A stretch of DNA of 64,000 nucleotides from Microbacterium sp. (lineage in GTDB: Bacteria > Actinomycetota > Actinomycetes > Actinomycetales > Microbacteriaceae). Position 1 is the first letter of the stretch, and each line of letters starts with the position of its first letter. The DNA is taken from the NCBI RefSeq assembly GCF_031179285.1, contig NZ_JAPSHY010000015.1, positions 19,254 to 83,253 of the forward strand, in the 5' to 3' direction. Made by a program: the position numbers and the translations under genes. The notes beneath the pieces are model-generated. The model made no database searches and was not told the origin of the DNA. It worked only from the letters and a program-made list of their open reading frames with translations. Of this stretch, positions 40,618 through 49,619 are shown piece after piece.

Positions 40618-41165
40618 GAGAGGTCCTCGTGATCGGGGTCCCGCATCACGCGGGACGTCGTGCGGTTCAGACGCAGGGCGGGTTCGAGCTGGCGGAACAG
40701 GCCCCGGGCCGCGGCCTCAATCATACCGAGCACGGAATCGAACATGTCCTCGCCCGCGTAGTACGGATCCGGCACGTCGAGGCCGGTATCCGGCGCGAAC
40801 GAGAGCAGCAGGGTGACCTTGCCCTCCTCGTCCTCATCGTGCGCCCACTCGCGCAGGATGCGCTCGTGGGTGCGATCGAGCGCGACGATGAGGTCGTTGT
40901 CGGCGAAGGATGCCGCGGTGAACTGCCGCGCGCGGTGATGGGAGCCGTCGTAGCCTCGGCGGGCGAGCGAATCGATGGTGCGACGGTCGGCCTGTTCGCC
41001 GAGGTGCCAGTCGCCGGTGCCCGCGCTCCGCGACACGATCCGCGATCCCAGCCCCTGGCGCTCGGCGAGATCGCGGAAGACGACCTCTGCCATCGGCGAG
41101 CGGCAGATGTTCCCCGTGCAGACGAAGATCACGCGGAAGGGATCCGGGGATGTCACACAGACCAT
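40614..41165 (-). CDS. Low-molecular-weight protein tyrosine phosphatase
   Basis: A 183-residue phosphatase. RVIFVCTGNICRSPMAE carries the P-loop CTGNICRS with Cys16 and Arg22, and VPDPYYAGED the acid Asp in DPYY. It removes phosphate from tyrosine residues, or from arginine in some relatives. The C-terminal extension after the core (LEPALRLNRTTSRVMRDPDHEDLS) is longer than in small family members. ATG 41165 has no clear ribosome site; GTG 41156 is an alternative. Its stop overlaps the purB start region, suggesting one message. Confidence 0.9.
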   Translation of the reverse strand: MVCVTSPDPFRVIFVCTGNICRSPMAEVVFRDLAERQGLGSRIVSRSAGTGDWHLGEQADRRTIDSLARRGYDGSHHRARQFTAASFADNDLIVALDRTHERILREWAHDEDEEGKVTLLLSFAPDTGLDVPDPYYAGEDMFDSVLGMIEAAARGLFRQLEPALRLNRTTSRVMRDPDHEDLS

Positions 41166-41299
41166 TGTGACCGACGGCGCCGCTTCTGCACAGTCCGCTG
41201 CGCGGGCACTCTCTCTGCACCGACGCGGCCTCGAAGAACCTGTGCACCGGCGGGGGGATCGGCGGAGTGCGAGCCGGGCGGATCACGGATGCTGGTCGC

Positions 41300-41563
41300 A
41301 TGTACGCAATCGACATCGCCCAGACCGGCTCCTCCGAGGCGCTGTGGGCCTGGTTCGCGGCCGGTCGTGAGGTCGACGAAGCGCTCTCGGAACTCGACGC
41401 CGCGGGAGCTGCGCTCGTGCCTCTCGTCGCCGAGACGGACTGGCACGCCGACGGCGTGCGGGCACTGCACACCCTGCTCGAGGATCTCCGGAGGCAGACC
41501 GAGAGCGAGCGAGGGCGGTTGAGTGCGCGGCAATGGGAACTCGAGAGAATGACCGGCGCATGA
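41300..41563 (+). CDS. Small protein of unknown function paired with a WXG/hydrolase protein
   Basis: An 87-residue, largely helical protein (YAIDIAQTGSSEALWAWFAAGREVDEALSELDAAGAAL, then VRALHTLLEDLRRQTESERGRL). No family recognised. The length, helix pattern and tight coupling to the next gene (ATGA overlap) recall small ESX/WXG100-type partners, but there is no clear WxG turn, so this is weak. ATG 41300 lacks a strong ribosome site. Confidence 0.55.
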   Translation: MYAIDIAQTGSSEALWAWFAAGREVDEALSELDAAGAALVPLVAETDWHADGVRALHTLLEDLRRQTESERGRLSARQWELERMTGA

Positions 41564-42840
41564 GCGACGACCTCGACATCCGGTACGGCGGAGCGATCGC
41601 CGTCGACACCGAGGTGCTGCGCGCCGTGGCGACACGCATCGCCGGGGTCGGGTCGCACCTCGATCGCGCCGAGGCGGCGATCCGCAGGGCGCACGAGATC
41701 ACCGTCGGCGCTCCCGGCTTCAGCGCGCATGTCGACACGGCAGCCCTCTGGGCGAGCGGCGTGCACGCCCGCGACATGCGCGTGCGCTGCGATGAGGCGA
41801 GCACCGGGACGCTGTTGATGGCCGACGCCTATGAACTCGTCGAGCTGCGCGCGCAGGCGGCCGCCGTCGCGCTCTCCGACGCCGCCGCAGCGGAGGCGCT
41901 GCAGCTGCGCATCGAACGGCTGGAGGCGTCGGACGAGCGGCTGGCACCGATGGCCGACATGCTCGTCGCCGGCTGGGAGAACGGTCGCTTCGACGGGCTC
42001 GACCGCCAGTTCGATCTGGGTGGCGCGCTGTCGCCGCTCTTCCTCGGCGGCGCGCTGGTCGGAGCGAGGCTCGGCGTCGGCACCGTGCTCCCCGGGATGA
42101 CGCTGCGGGGCACCGCCGACCCCGTGACGGTGCGCCCGGTGGCGACGTCGAGACCGGTCGGCCCACCGACGAACCTCGCCGAGGCGTTCCGCCGATTCCC
42201 CGCGGCGCCCGACGCCCAGCTCAAGGTCGAGCGCTACACGATGCCGGACGGCACCAGCCGCTACGCCGCGTACATCAAGGGCACGCAGTCTTTCGGCTAT
42301 GGCGGCGGCGACCCGTGGGACATGAAGTCGAACAAGGAGCTCTACATCGGTGAGACCTCGGCGTCGTACCAGGCGACGCTCGACGCGCTCGCGGCCGCCG
42401 GTGCGGAGCCGGGCGACCGCGTGGACGTGTATGCCCATTCGCAGGCCGGTATGGTCGCGGCTCACCTCGCGATGGGGAGCGAATTCGACGTGCAGGTGCA
42501 GGTGACAGCGGGAAGCCCGGTCGAGCCGACGCTGCGCGATGATCAGCTGCTCATCCAGCTTCGTCACACCGACGATGTCGTGTCGTCGCTCGCCGGCGGC
42601 GGGTCCCCCGGCGGCACCGGATCGCCGGACAGTTTCATCGCCGAGCGCGTGGGCGACTCGCGATCAGGGGTGCAGGACGTGTGGCTCGCGACGCACTGGC
42701 TCGACCCGTACATCGAGACCGCCGAGATGGTCGACTCCTCCGGTGATGTGCGCCTCGAGGGTATCCGTGACTCGTGGCGCGAACTCGGCAAGGCCGAGGC
42801 GATCGAGGCCACCGAGTACCGCGCCGAGCGCTCCGGATGA
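41560..42840 (+). CDS. Two-part protein: helical N-terminal domain and alpha/beta-hydrolase domain
   Basis: A 426-residue protein. Residues 1-155 are helical and repetitive in charge (RIAGVGSHLDRAEAAIRRAHE, LRIERLEASDERLAPMADML), like WXG100/LXG-type secreted heads. Residues ~205-400 look like an alpha/beta hydrolase: RYAAYIKGTQSFG, GDRVDVYAHSQAGMVAAHLA with Ser294 in HSQAG, and RHTDDVVSSLAGGG as possible acid region. A short hydrophobic stretch (ALSPLFLGGALVGARLGVG) separates the parts. Lipase-like activity outside the cytoplasm is plausible. Coupled to the 87-residue protein gene. Confidence 0.65.
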   Translation: MSDDLDIRYGGAIAVDTEVLRAVATRIAGVGSHLDRAEAAIRRAHEITVGAPGFSAHVDTAALWASGVHARDMRVRCDEASTGTLLMADAYELVELRAQAAAVALSDAAAAEALQLRIERLEASDERLAPMADMLVAGWENGRFDGLDRQFDLGGALSPLFLGGALVGARLGVGTVLPGMTLRGTADPVTVRPVATSRPVGPPTNLAEAFRRFPAAPDAQLKVERYTMPDGTSRYAAYIKGTQSFGYGGGDPWDMKSNKELYIGETSASYQATLDALAAAGAEPGDRVDVYAHSQAGMVAAHLAMGSEFDVQVQVTAGSPVEPTLRDDQLLIQLRHTDDVVSSLAGGGSPGGTGSPDSFIAERVGDSRSGVQDVWLATHWLDPYIETAEMVDSSGDVRLEGIRDSWRELGKAEAIEATEYRAERSG

Positions 42841-42856
42841 TTCCGGTGCGGCGCTG

Positions 42857-43261
42857 TCAGTGACGGCGGGATTTGCGCTTCTGCGGCCGGAGGACGAACC
42901 CGAAGATGCCGTTGATCACTGAGATGATGAGCGCGGCGACCACGCCCCACCAGAAATGCCCGACCGTCAGGCCCCAGCCGAAGCCGCTCGTGATCCACGC
43001 GGTCAGCCACAGCAGGAACCCGTTGATGACGAAGCCGATGAGGCCGAAGGTGAGGATGTAGAGCGGGAAGGCGACGATCTTGACGACGGTGCCGATGATC
43101 GTGTTCACGACAGCGAAGATCGCCCCGACCGCGAGCAGGGTGAGCACGAACTGCAGGGTCTCGCCCGGCGGGAAGGCGGTGACGACCACCTGCAGCACAG
43201 GGATCAGCGTCACGACCCAGAGGGCGAAGGCGTTCACGACGACTCGGATGATGAAGCGCAT
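42857..43261 (-). CDS. Phage-holin-family-4-like membrane protein
   Basis: A 134-residue protein with four membrane helices (VVNAFALWVVTLIPVLQ, LLAVGAIFAVVNTIIG, YILTFGLIGFVINGFLLWLT, HFWWGVVAALIISVINGIFGFVL). It resembles holin superfamily IV (PF04020), which is common as a chromosomal membrane protein with no phage nearby, and I see no phage gene here. Basic tail RPQKRKSRRH. ATG 43261. Convergent with the hydrolase gene, 16 bases apart. Confidence 0.8.
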   Translation of the reverse strand: MRFIIRVVVNAFALWVVTLIPVLQVVVTAFPPGETLQFVLTLLAVGAIFAVVNTIIGTVVKIVAFPLYILTFGLIGFVINGFLLWLTAWITSGFGWGLTVGHFWWGVVAALIISVINGIFGFVLRPQKRKSRRH

Positions 43262-43341
43262 GGTTCGTCCAGTCTGGCATGCCGCATCCCGGATGTCAGC
43301 GGTCGAGCGCCTCACCGGCTGACCGGGCGAGGGCCTGCTCA

Positions 43342-43347
43342 TAGACT
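43342..43347 (+). promoter_or_regulatory. -10 box of leaderless hisC
   Basis: TAGACT ends 6 bases before GTG 43354, and the gap (cggggc) is too short for a ribosome site. Confidence 0.5.
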
Positions 43348-43353
43348 CGGGGC

Positions 43354-44421
43354 GTGACCGAACCGCTCCTGCCCCGCATCCGTCCGGCCATCGCCGCCCT
43401 CGCTCCCTACCGGCAGGGCAAGCAGGCGGGCCCCGATGCGTTCAAGCTCTCGAGTAACGAGAATCCCTTCGACCCGCTGCCGTCGGTGGCCGAAGCGCTG
43501 CAGCACACGACGCCGATCAATCGCTATCCGGATGCGACGGCGGGCCGGCTGCGCGCGCGCCTCGCCGCGCGTTTCGGCGTCGACCCCGACCAGGTCCATG
43601 TCGCCGCAGGGTCCGTGTCGATCCTGCATCAGCTGATCCTCGCGACGTCGTCCGCCGGCGACGAGGTCGTCTACGCGTGGCGCTCCTTCGAGGCGTACCC
43701 GAGCCTTCCGCTCGTCGCCGGGGCCACCGGCGTGCAGGTGCCGCTCACGGCCGGCGCCCGGCACGACCTCGATGCCATGGCCGCCGCCGTCACCGAGCGC
43801 ACCCGAGCGGTCATCGTGTGCACCCCCAACAATCCGACCGGTCCGATCGTCACGGCGGCCGAGTTCGCGGCTTTCGTCGAACGGGTGCCGGGCGACGTGC
43901 TGATCATCCTCGATGAGGCGTACGCGGAGTTCGTCACCGCACCCGGCGCCGTTGACGGCCTCGCCGAGCGGGTGTTCGAGACGCATCCCAACGTGGTGGT
44001 GCTGCGGACGTTCTCCAAGGCGTACGGCCTCGCGGGCCTGCGCATCGGCTATGCGGTGGGCAACGCCCGTGTTCTCGATGCCGCAAGGAGCACCGGCATC
44101 CCCCTCTCGGTCACGTCCGCCGCCGAGAACGCCGCGATCGCAAGCCTCGATGCCGAGGCGGAGCTGCTCGAGCGCGTCGCCGTCATCGTCGAGCGCCGCG
44201 CCCGTCTCGCCGACGGCCTGCGCGCCGAGGGGTGGGACATCCCCGACGCCCAGGGCAACTTCGTCTGGCTCCCCACCGGAGACCGCACCGACGAAGTGGC
44301 GGCGGCATTCGCCGCAGCCGACCTGATCGTGCGGCCCTTCCCAGGCGACGGCATCCGCATATCCGTCGGTGAGGAAGCGTCCGTCGCCCGCGTGATCGAG
44401 GTCGCCGCTGCCACCCGCTGA
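43354..44421 (+). CDS. hisC: Histidinol-phosphate aminotransferase
   Basis: A 355-residue PLP enzyme that transfers the amino group between glutamate and imidazole-acetol phosphate in histidine synthesis. [15 protein letters not shown] is the substrate-binding start, [13 protein letters not shown] the cofactor-binding segment, [11 protein letters not shown] the Asp/Tyr site, and [17 protein letters not shown] holds Schiff-base Lys222. Some actinobacterial relatives also act on aromatic amino acids. GTG 43354 follows a -10 box by 6 bases (leaderless). It stands alone, away from other his genes in this window. Confidence 0.9.
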   Translation: MTEPLLPRIRPAIAALAPYRQGKQAGPDAFKLSSNENPFDPLPSVAEALQHTTPINRYPDATAGRLRARLAARFGVDPDQVHVAAGSVSILHQLILATSSAGDEVVYAWRSFEAYPSLPLVAGATGVQVPLTAGARHDLDAMAAAVTERTRAVIVCTPNNPTGPIVTAAEFAAFVERVPGDVLIILDEAYAEFVTAPGAVDGLAERVFETHPNVVVLRTFSKAYGLAGLRIGYAVGNARVLDAARSTGIPLSVTSAAENAAIASLDAEAELLERVAVIVERRARLADGLRAEGWDIPDAQGNFVWLPTGDRTDEVAAAFAAADLIVRPFPGDGIRISVGEEASVARVIEVAAATR

Positions 44422-44494
44422 TCGGCGGATTCTCCGCGTTCCCGACAGATACGAGGGAGTCCTAAGTATGCGTGCCCTGGCATGCCGTCGCGGG

Positions 44495-44500
44495 TAGCGT
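44495..44500 (+). promoter_or_regulatory. -10 box before bkdA-like operon
   Basis: TAGCGT ends 7 bases before GTG 44508, again with no ribosome site between. The operon is probably read from a leaderless message at its first gene. Confidence 0.5.
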
Positions 44501-44507
44501 AAGAGCC

Positions 44508-45641
44508 GTGACTACCTCCGAGACCCCCCTCGTGCGCGTCCTCGACGCGACCGGACAGTTCACTCCTTCGGATGCGGCCGAGCAGTACCTGCCCCTGATC
44601 GAGGCGATCACGGATGCAGAGCTCGAGCAGTTCTACCGCGACATGGTCGTCATCCGCGCCATCGACACCCAGGCCACCAATCTGCAGCGGCAGGGCCAGC
44701 TGGCGCTCTGGCCGCCGAGCCGTGGGCAGGAGGCAGCTCAAGTCGGGTCAGCCCGCGCCGCCCGCCCACAGGACACGATCTTCCCCTCCTACCGCGAGCA
44801 CGCCGTCACCCGCATCCGCGGTGTCGACCCGCTCGACATCATCAAGCTCATGCGCGGCGTCTCGCACGGCGGCTGGGACCCGTCTGATCCGAAGAACGGC
44901 AACACCCGCTTGTACACACTCGTGCTCGGTTCGCAGGCGCTGCACGCCACCGGCTACGCGATGGGCATCGCGTTCGACGGCCGGTCCGGCACCGGTGACC
45001 CCGAGCGGGACGAGGCGGTCATCGCGTACTACGGCGACGGCGCCTCGAGCCAGGGCGACGTGCACGAGGCGATGGTGTTCGCCGCGAGCTACCGCACGCC
45101 CGAGGTGTTCTTCCTCCAGAACAACCACTGGGCGATCTCGGTGCCCGTCTCGACGCAGTCGCCGGTGCCGCTGGTGCAGCGCAGCGCCGGATACGGCATC
45201 CCCAGCATCCGCGTCGACGGCAACGACGTGCTCGCCAGCTACGCCGTCTCGCGCATCGCGCTCGACGAGGCCCGAAGCGGCAAGGGGCCGAGGGCGATCG
45301 AGGCCGTGACCTATCGGCTGGGCGCGCACACCACCAGCGACGATCCGACGAAGTACCGCGGTTCCGCCGAGGAGCAGTCCTGGGCCGACCGCGACCCGAT
45401 CCCGCGGATGCGCGCCTTCCTGGAGGGTCGCGGAGCCTCCGCCGCCTTCTTCGACGATGTCGAGGCAGAAGGGGCGGATGCCGCCGAGGATCTGCGCTCC
45501 CGGACCGTCGCGCTCGGCCCGCCGCCGGCGTCGCGGATGTTCGATCACGTCTACAGCGAACCCCACCCCCTCATCGACGAGCAGCGCGCCTGGCGCGACC
45601 GGTATGAGGCATCGTTTGAGCAGACGGAGGGGCGAGCATGA
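44508..45641 (+). CDS. bkdA: 2-oxoacid dehydrogenase E1 component, alpha subunit
   Basis: A 377-residue thiamine-diphosphate enzyme subunit that decarboxylates branched-chain 2-oxo acids or pyruvate. QRQGQLALWPPSRGQEAAQVG is the actinobacterial E1alpha hallmark. YYGDGASSQGDVHEAMVFAA and NNHWAIS form the GDG-N thiamine-diphosphate motif, and RLGAHTTSDDPTKYR the active-site loop. It resembles mycobacterial BkdA (once called PdhA), so the branched-chain role is favoured but not proven. ATGA overlap with the next gene. Confidence 0.87.
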   Translation: MTTSETPLVRVLDATGQFTPSDAAEQYLPLIEAITDAELEQFYRDMVVIRAIDTQATNLQRQGQLALWPPSRGQEAAQVGSARAARPQDTIFPSYREHAVTRIRGVDPLDIIKLMRGVSHGGWDPSDPKNGNTRLYTLVLGSQALHATGYAMGIAFDGRSGTGDPERDEAVIAYYGDGASSQGDVHEAMVFAASYRTPEVFFLQNNHWAISVPVSTQSPVPLVQRSAGYGIPSIRVDGNDVLASYAVSRIALDEARSGKGPRAIEAVTYRLGAHTTSDDPTKYRGSAEEQSWADRDPIPRMRAFLEGRGASAAFFDDVEAEGADAAEDLRSRTVALGPPPASRMFDHVYSEPHPLIDEQRAWRDRYEASFEQTEGRA

Positions 45642-46618
45642 CACTCGAGACGATGCCCTTCAGCAAGGCCCTCAACGCCGGCATGCGCAAGGCCATGGAA
45701 GACGACCCGCGCGTGCTGATGATGGGTGAGGACATCGGCAAGCTCGGCGGTGTGTTCCGCGTGACGGAGCACCTGCTGCGCGACTTCGGTGATCAGCGCG
45801 TGCTCGACACTCCGCTCGCCGAATCCGGGATCGTGGGCACCGCGATCGGACTGGCCATGGCGGGCTTCCGCCCGGTGTGCGAGATCCAGTTCGACGGGTT
45901 CGTCTTCCCCGCTTTCGACCAGATCACTACACAGCTCGCGAAGCTCACCAACCGGCATGAGGGCCGCCTGTCGCTGCCCGTGGTCATCCGCATCCCGTAC
46001 GGCGGCCACATCGGCGCGGTCGAGCACCATCAGGAGAGCCCGGAGGCCTATTTCGCGCATACGCCGGGCCTGCGCGTCGTGTCGCCGTCGACGCCGAATG
46101 ACGCGTACTGGATGATCCAGGAAGCCATCCGCTCGAACGACCCCGTGATCTTCATGGAGCCGAAGAGCCGGTACTGGCAGAAGGGTGAGGTCGAACTCGA
46201 CGCCTCTGCAGCACCGCTGCACGCCTCCCGGGTCGTCCGCACCGGAACCGACGTCACCCTCGTCGGGCACGGCGCGATGGTCACGACTCTGCTGCAGGCC
46301 GCAGCGCTCGCCGAGTCCGAGGGAACCAGCTGCGAGGTCGTCGACGTGCGCTCGCTGTCGCCGATCGACTACGAGCCAATCCTCGACTCCGTCCGCAAGA
46401 CCGGCCGGATGGTCTACGCGCAGGAGGCCCAGGGCTTCACCAGCATCGGCAGCGAGGTGGCGGCGACCGTCATGGAGCGCGCTTTCTACGCTCTCGAGGC
46501 GCCGGTGCTTCGCGTGTCGGGATACGACACTCCTTTCCCGCCCGCGAAGCTCGAGGGCGCCTACCTGCCGGATGCCGACCGCATCCTCGAGGCCGTCGAC
46601 CGGTCGCTCGCTTACTGA
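45638..46618 (+). CDS. bkdB: 2-oxoacid dehydrogenase E1 component, beta subunit
   Basis: A 326-residue E1beta subunit. MMGEDIGKLGGVFRVTEHLL, ADTPLAE-like TPLAESGIVGTAIGLAMAG and IPYGGHIGAVEHHQESPEAYFAHTPGLRVVSPSTP are family blocks; the latter shapes the active site with E1alpha. It assembles with the alpha subunit as an alpha2-beta2 tetramer. Overlap of 4 bases with bkdA and 24 bases to the E2 gene show one operon. Confidence 0.9.
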   Translation: MTLETMPFSKALNAGMRKAMEDDPRVLMMGEDIGKLGGVFRVTEHLLRDFGDQRVLDTPLAESGIVGTAIGLAMAGFRPVCEIQFDGFVFPAFDQITTQLAKLTNRHEGRLSLPVVIRIPYGGHIGAVEHHQESPEAYFAHTPGLRVVSPSTPNDAYWMIQEAIRSNDPVIFMEPKSRYWQKGEVELDASAAPLHASRVVRTGTDVTLVGHGAMVTTLLQAAALAESEGTSCEVVDVRSLSPIDYEPILDSVRKTGRMVYAQEAQGFTSIGSEVAATVMERAFYALEAPVLRVSGYDTPFPPAKLEGAYLPDADRILEAVDRSLAY

Positions 46619-46642
46619 CACCACCGTCCGGAAGGACTCGCA

Positions 46643-47983
46643 ATGAGCACGCAGAACTTCAACCTCCCCGATGTCGGCGAAGGCCTCACCGAGGCGGAGA
46701 TCGTCGCGTGGAAGGTCGCGCCGGGCGACACCGTCGCCATCAATGACGTCATCTGCGAGATCGAGACGGCGAAATCGCTCGTCGAACTGCCGTCTCCCCA
46801 CGCGGGTATCGTCGACGAACTGCTCGTGGGCGAGGGGACGACCGTCGAAGTCGGCGCGCCGATCATCACGTTCGTAACGGATGCCGCGCCTCCCGCCCCT
46901 CCCGCCCCGGCAGCACCGGCGCCGGCGGCCGAAGAGGGCGGCGGCTCGGTGCTCGTCGGATACGGCACCGGCGGCGGAGCTCACTCACGTCGTCGGAAGC
47001 CCGCCGAGCGGCCGGTGCGGTCGTCGGTCGGGGTGATCGCGAAGCCGCCGATCCGCAAACTCGCCCGCGATCTGAACGTCGACCTCACCGCCGTCACGCC
47101 GAGCGGCGCCGACGGCGAGGTGACGCGCGACGACGTCGTCAAGCACGCCTCGCAGGCGAGTGTGTTCCGTAACATCGAAACCCCCGAATGGGGCGCGGTG
47201 CGTGAGGAGACGGTGCCGGCGCCCGCCGCGGCATCCGTCGGCATCGCCCGAGGACTCACCGACCCACCGGCATCCGATGCCGAGCGCACCGAGGCGATCC
47301 CCGTGAAGGGTGTACGCAAGGCCAGCGCGAACGCGATGGTGCAGAGCGCATACTCGGCACCCCACGTCACGGTCTGGAAGGAGATCGACGCCAGCCGCAC
47401 GATGGAGCTCGTCAAGCGGTTGAAGGCCTCACCGGACTACGCCGACATCCGGGTCTCGCCGCTGCTGATCATGGCCCGCGCCGTGATCTGGGCGGTCCGG
47501 CGCACGCCCATGGTCAACGCGGCCTGGGTCGACACCGAAGGTGGGGCGGAGATCTCGCTCCGCCACTACGTGAACCTCGGCATCGCTGCCGCCACTCCGC
47601 GGGGTCTGCTCGTGCCGAACATCAAGGACGCGCAGGACCTCGGCATGAAGGATCTCGCCCGGGCGCTCAATCGGCTCACCCTCACGGCGCGCGAGGGCAA
47701 GACGACGCCGGCCGACCAGCAGGGCGGCACGATCACGATCACGAACATCGGCGTCTTCGGGATGGATGCTGGAACCCCGATCATCAACCCCGGCGAGGCC
47801 GGGATCGTCGCGATGGGCACCATCAGCCAGAAGCCGTGGGTCGTCGACGGCGAAGTGCGCCCCCGCTGGGTCACCACGGTGGCAGGGTCGTTCGACCACC
47901 GCGTCATCGACGGCGACGGCATGAGCCGTTTCATCGCCGACGTGGCATCCGTGCTCGAGGAGCCGGCGCTGCTCGTCGACTGA
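46643..47983 (+). CDS. bkdC: 2-oxoacid dehydrogenase E2 (dihydrolipoyl acyltransferase)
   Basis: A 446-residue E2 subunit in three parts. A lipoyl domain (1-80) carries lipoyl-lysine K44 in [15 protein letters not shown] Pro/Ala linker ([16 protein letters not shown]) leads to the peripheral-subunit binding domain ([33 protein letters not shown]). The acyltransferase domain ends [15 protein letters not shown] with the HxxxDG active site. It moves the acyl group to coenzyme A. A GGAAGG precedes ATG 46643. The E3 gene is not in this operon, so dihydrolipoamide dehydrogenase must be supplied elsewhere. Confidence 0.92.
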   Translation: MSTQNFNLPDVGEGLTEAEIVAWKVAPGDTVAINDVICEIETAKSLVELPSPHAGIVDELLVGEGTTVEVGAPIITFVTDAAPPAPPAPAAPAPAAEEGGGSVLVGYGTGGGAHSRRRKPAERPVRSSVGVIAKPPIRKLARDLNVDLTAVTPSGADGEVTRDDVVKHASQASVFRNIETPEWGAVREETVPAPAAASVGIARGLTDPPASDAERTEAIPVKGVRKASANAMVQSAYSAPHVTVWKEIDASRTMELVKRLKASPDYADIRVSPLLIMARAVIWAVRRTPMVNAAWVDTEGGAEISLRHYVNLGIAAATPRGLLVPNIKDAQDLGMKDLARALNRLTLTAREGKTTPADQQGGTITITNIGVFGMDAGTPIINPGEAGIVAMGTISQKPWVVDGEVRPRWVTTVAGSFDHRVIDGDGMSRFIADVASVLEEPALLVD

Positions 47984-48007
47984 CGGCGGGTTCGCCGGCG
48001 TCGAGTC

Positions 48008-48222
48008 AGGAGAAATCCGGGGAACAGGACGATTCCGGCCGGATTCTCCTGACCCCGGGATCTCTCCTGAGCTGGGACTGGCGTAGGACTGGGGCGGAAG
48101 CCGGGGCTGATGCAGGGGCTGATGCTGGGGGATGCCGCTCCTGAACAGGGGGAATCCCCGAAACAGGACGATTCCGGGCGGATTCTCCTGAGCCCGGGAT
48201 CTCTCCTGATTCCGGGACCGGC
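48008..48222. repeat. Two ~61-70-bp palindromic direct repeats between bkdC and the ROK gene
   Basis: A block starting AACAGGACGATTCCGG occurs at 48023-48083 and again at 48162-48222, 139 bases apart, with few differences. Each copy includes CGGATTCTCCTGA and CCCGGGATCTCTCCTGA. In the first copy CAGGAGAAATCCGG (48007-48020) can pair with CCGGATTCTCCTG further on. The gap is between convergent genes. It looks like a dispersed REP-type element or a bidirectional terminator. Confidence 0.7.
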
Positions 48223-48282
48223 GGGCGGAGCGGACGGGATGCGCGGGGATATGGACCGGTTGTCGGGCCAGGATGCCGCGCC

Positions 48283-49518
48283 CTACCGCAGCGCGCGCAG
48301 GCGGCGCTCGGCGAGCTGCGGAACAGCCCGTTCCCTCGCCGCTCGGCGGGCCGTGGCAACCGCGCCGATCGTGACGACCTCGGCACCCAGGGCAGAGGCG
48401 ATGAGCTCGGGCGCCGGCAGATGCAGCTCCTCCGGCAGGAGACGCCGGGCCGCCGCGAGCACCGGCTCGACGCTCTCCGCGACGGCACCGCACACGATGA
48501 CGCGTGCGGGGTCGTACATGCTGCCGAGCACGCCGACGATGCGGGCGACCGTCGCTCCGACCCGCTCGGTCACGAGTTGGGCATCCGCGTCGCCGGATGA
48601 GGCGAGCGTGAGCACCAGCCGCGGGTCGACGCGGCCGTTCTCCACTATCCGTCCGATGGCGCCGGCGCGATCGATCTCGCCGCCCTCGACGGCCGCGCGC
48701 ACCTGATCCTGCAGCGCGTAGCGGAGGCCGAACGCCGACCCCACTCCGATGATGTGGTCGAAGACGACGCCCTCGCCGACACCGCCATGCGCGCCGTGCA
48801 GCACGTGTCCGTCGACGACGACTCCGCCGCCGAACCGCTCGCTCGCGAGCAGCGCGACGTAGTCACGGCATCCGATCGCGGCTCCCGTCGACCCCTCGGC
48901 GATCGCGGCGAGCTGGGCATCGTTCTTGATCTCGACGACGGGCGCCCACTCGCGCAGCGCCTCGGCCAGCCCGGGGTTCGTGCGCTCCCAGAAGCCCTGC
49001 GGGTGCGGGGGAGAGATGCCGTCGCGGTCCACGGGAGCTGCCACGCCGACGCAGATCGCCAGGATCTGATCGCGTGAGACCCCCGCCTCGCCCAGCGCCC
49101 GGTGCAACGCATCGAGGATCGTGCGGCGACGCTCGACGGCGGAGTGCGCGGGGTCGAGGTCGATGCGCCGGTGAGCGAGAGTGCGGTCGAGCTGCGCGTC
49201 CGGCACCGCGGTCGTCACGGTGACGGCGAGGTGGGTGTCGCCCGCGTCCATCCCGATGACGACGCCCAGCTCGGGAGAGAGGGCGAACCGCCGGGCGGGT
49301 CGTCCCGAGCGATAGCTGCCCGCGGCGCGCGCGTTGGGAAGCTCGCGCAGCACATCGACGGCGACGAGCGTGTCGATCGCGTCGATTGCGGTGGAGCGGG
49401 TGAGCGAGGTCGCCGCCATCACCTCGGTCGCGGTGAACTCACCGGCCGTCCAGGCGACGTCGAGGACAGCACCGACGCTCGCGCGACCGGTGCCGAGGTC
49501 TGCGGACACATCTGTCAA
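48283..49518 (-). CDS. ROK-family transcriptional repressor
   Basis: A 411-residue regulator. The N-terminal winged helix is VLDVAWTAGEFTATEVMAATSLTRSTAIDAIDTLVAVDVL. The ROK sugar-sensing domain follows, with GVVIGMDAGDTHLAVTV (nucleotide/sugar fold start), VGVAAPVDRDG and EIKNDAQLAAIAE. The zinc-binding Cys cluster seen in many ROK kinases is not apparent, so this is a repressor rather than a kinase. TTG 49518 has GGGAGG 8 bases ahead; GTG 49509 is an alternative. It is divergent from the alpha-glucoside operon and probably senses its sugar. Confidence 0.87.
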   Translation of the reverse strand: MTDVSADLGTGRASVGAVLDVAWTAGEFTATEVMAATSLTRSTAIDAIDTLVAVDVLRELPNARAAGSYRSGRPARRFALSPELGVVIGMDAGDTHLAVTVTTAVPDAQLDRTLAHRRIDLDPAHSAVERRRTILDALHRALGEAGVSRDQILAICVGVAAPVDRDGISPPHPQGFWERTNPGLAEALREWAPVVEIKNDAQLAAIAEGSTGAAIGCRDYVALLASERFGGGVVVDGHVLHGAHGGVGEGVVFDHIIGVGSAFGLRYALQDQVRAAVEGGEIDRAGAIGRIVENGRVDPRLVLTLASSGDADAQLVTERVGATVARIVGVLGSMYDPARVIVCGAVAESVEPVLAAARRLLPEELHLPAPELIASALGAEVVTIGAVATARRAARERAVPQLAERRLRALR

Positions 49519-49583
49519 TGGCTTGACCTCCCCTGTCCTCCGATGAGAGAGTACCGTTCGACAGAGTAAATTCGCTCATTAGA

Positions 49584-49602
49584 TTTAGTTTGCGGATCTA
49601 AA
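49584..49602. promoter_or_regulatory. Putative ROK operator
   Basis: TTTAG (49584-49588) and CTAAA (49598-49602) are complements with 9 bases between, embedded in an A+T-rich stretch (taaattcgctcattaga). The site lies in the 101-base divergent gap just ahead of the sugar-binding protein gene. Similar A/T-flanked palindromes bind Mlc/NagC-type ROK repressors. Confidence 0.55.
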
Positions 49603-49619
49603 GGATCGGAAGGACGACG

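Noticed and set aside
42857..43261. Possible prophage remnant (holin-like gene)
   Set aside because: Family-4 holin-like proteins are common on chromosomes; no other phage gene is nearby.
45551..46984. Minus-strand frame of 477 codons
   Set aside because: Shadow of the E1beta gene; sequence is Arg/Asp-rich without motifs.
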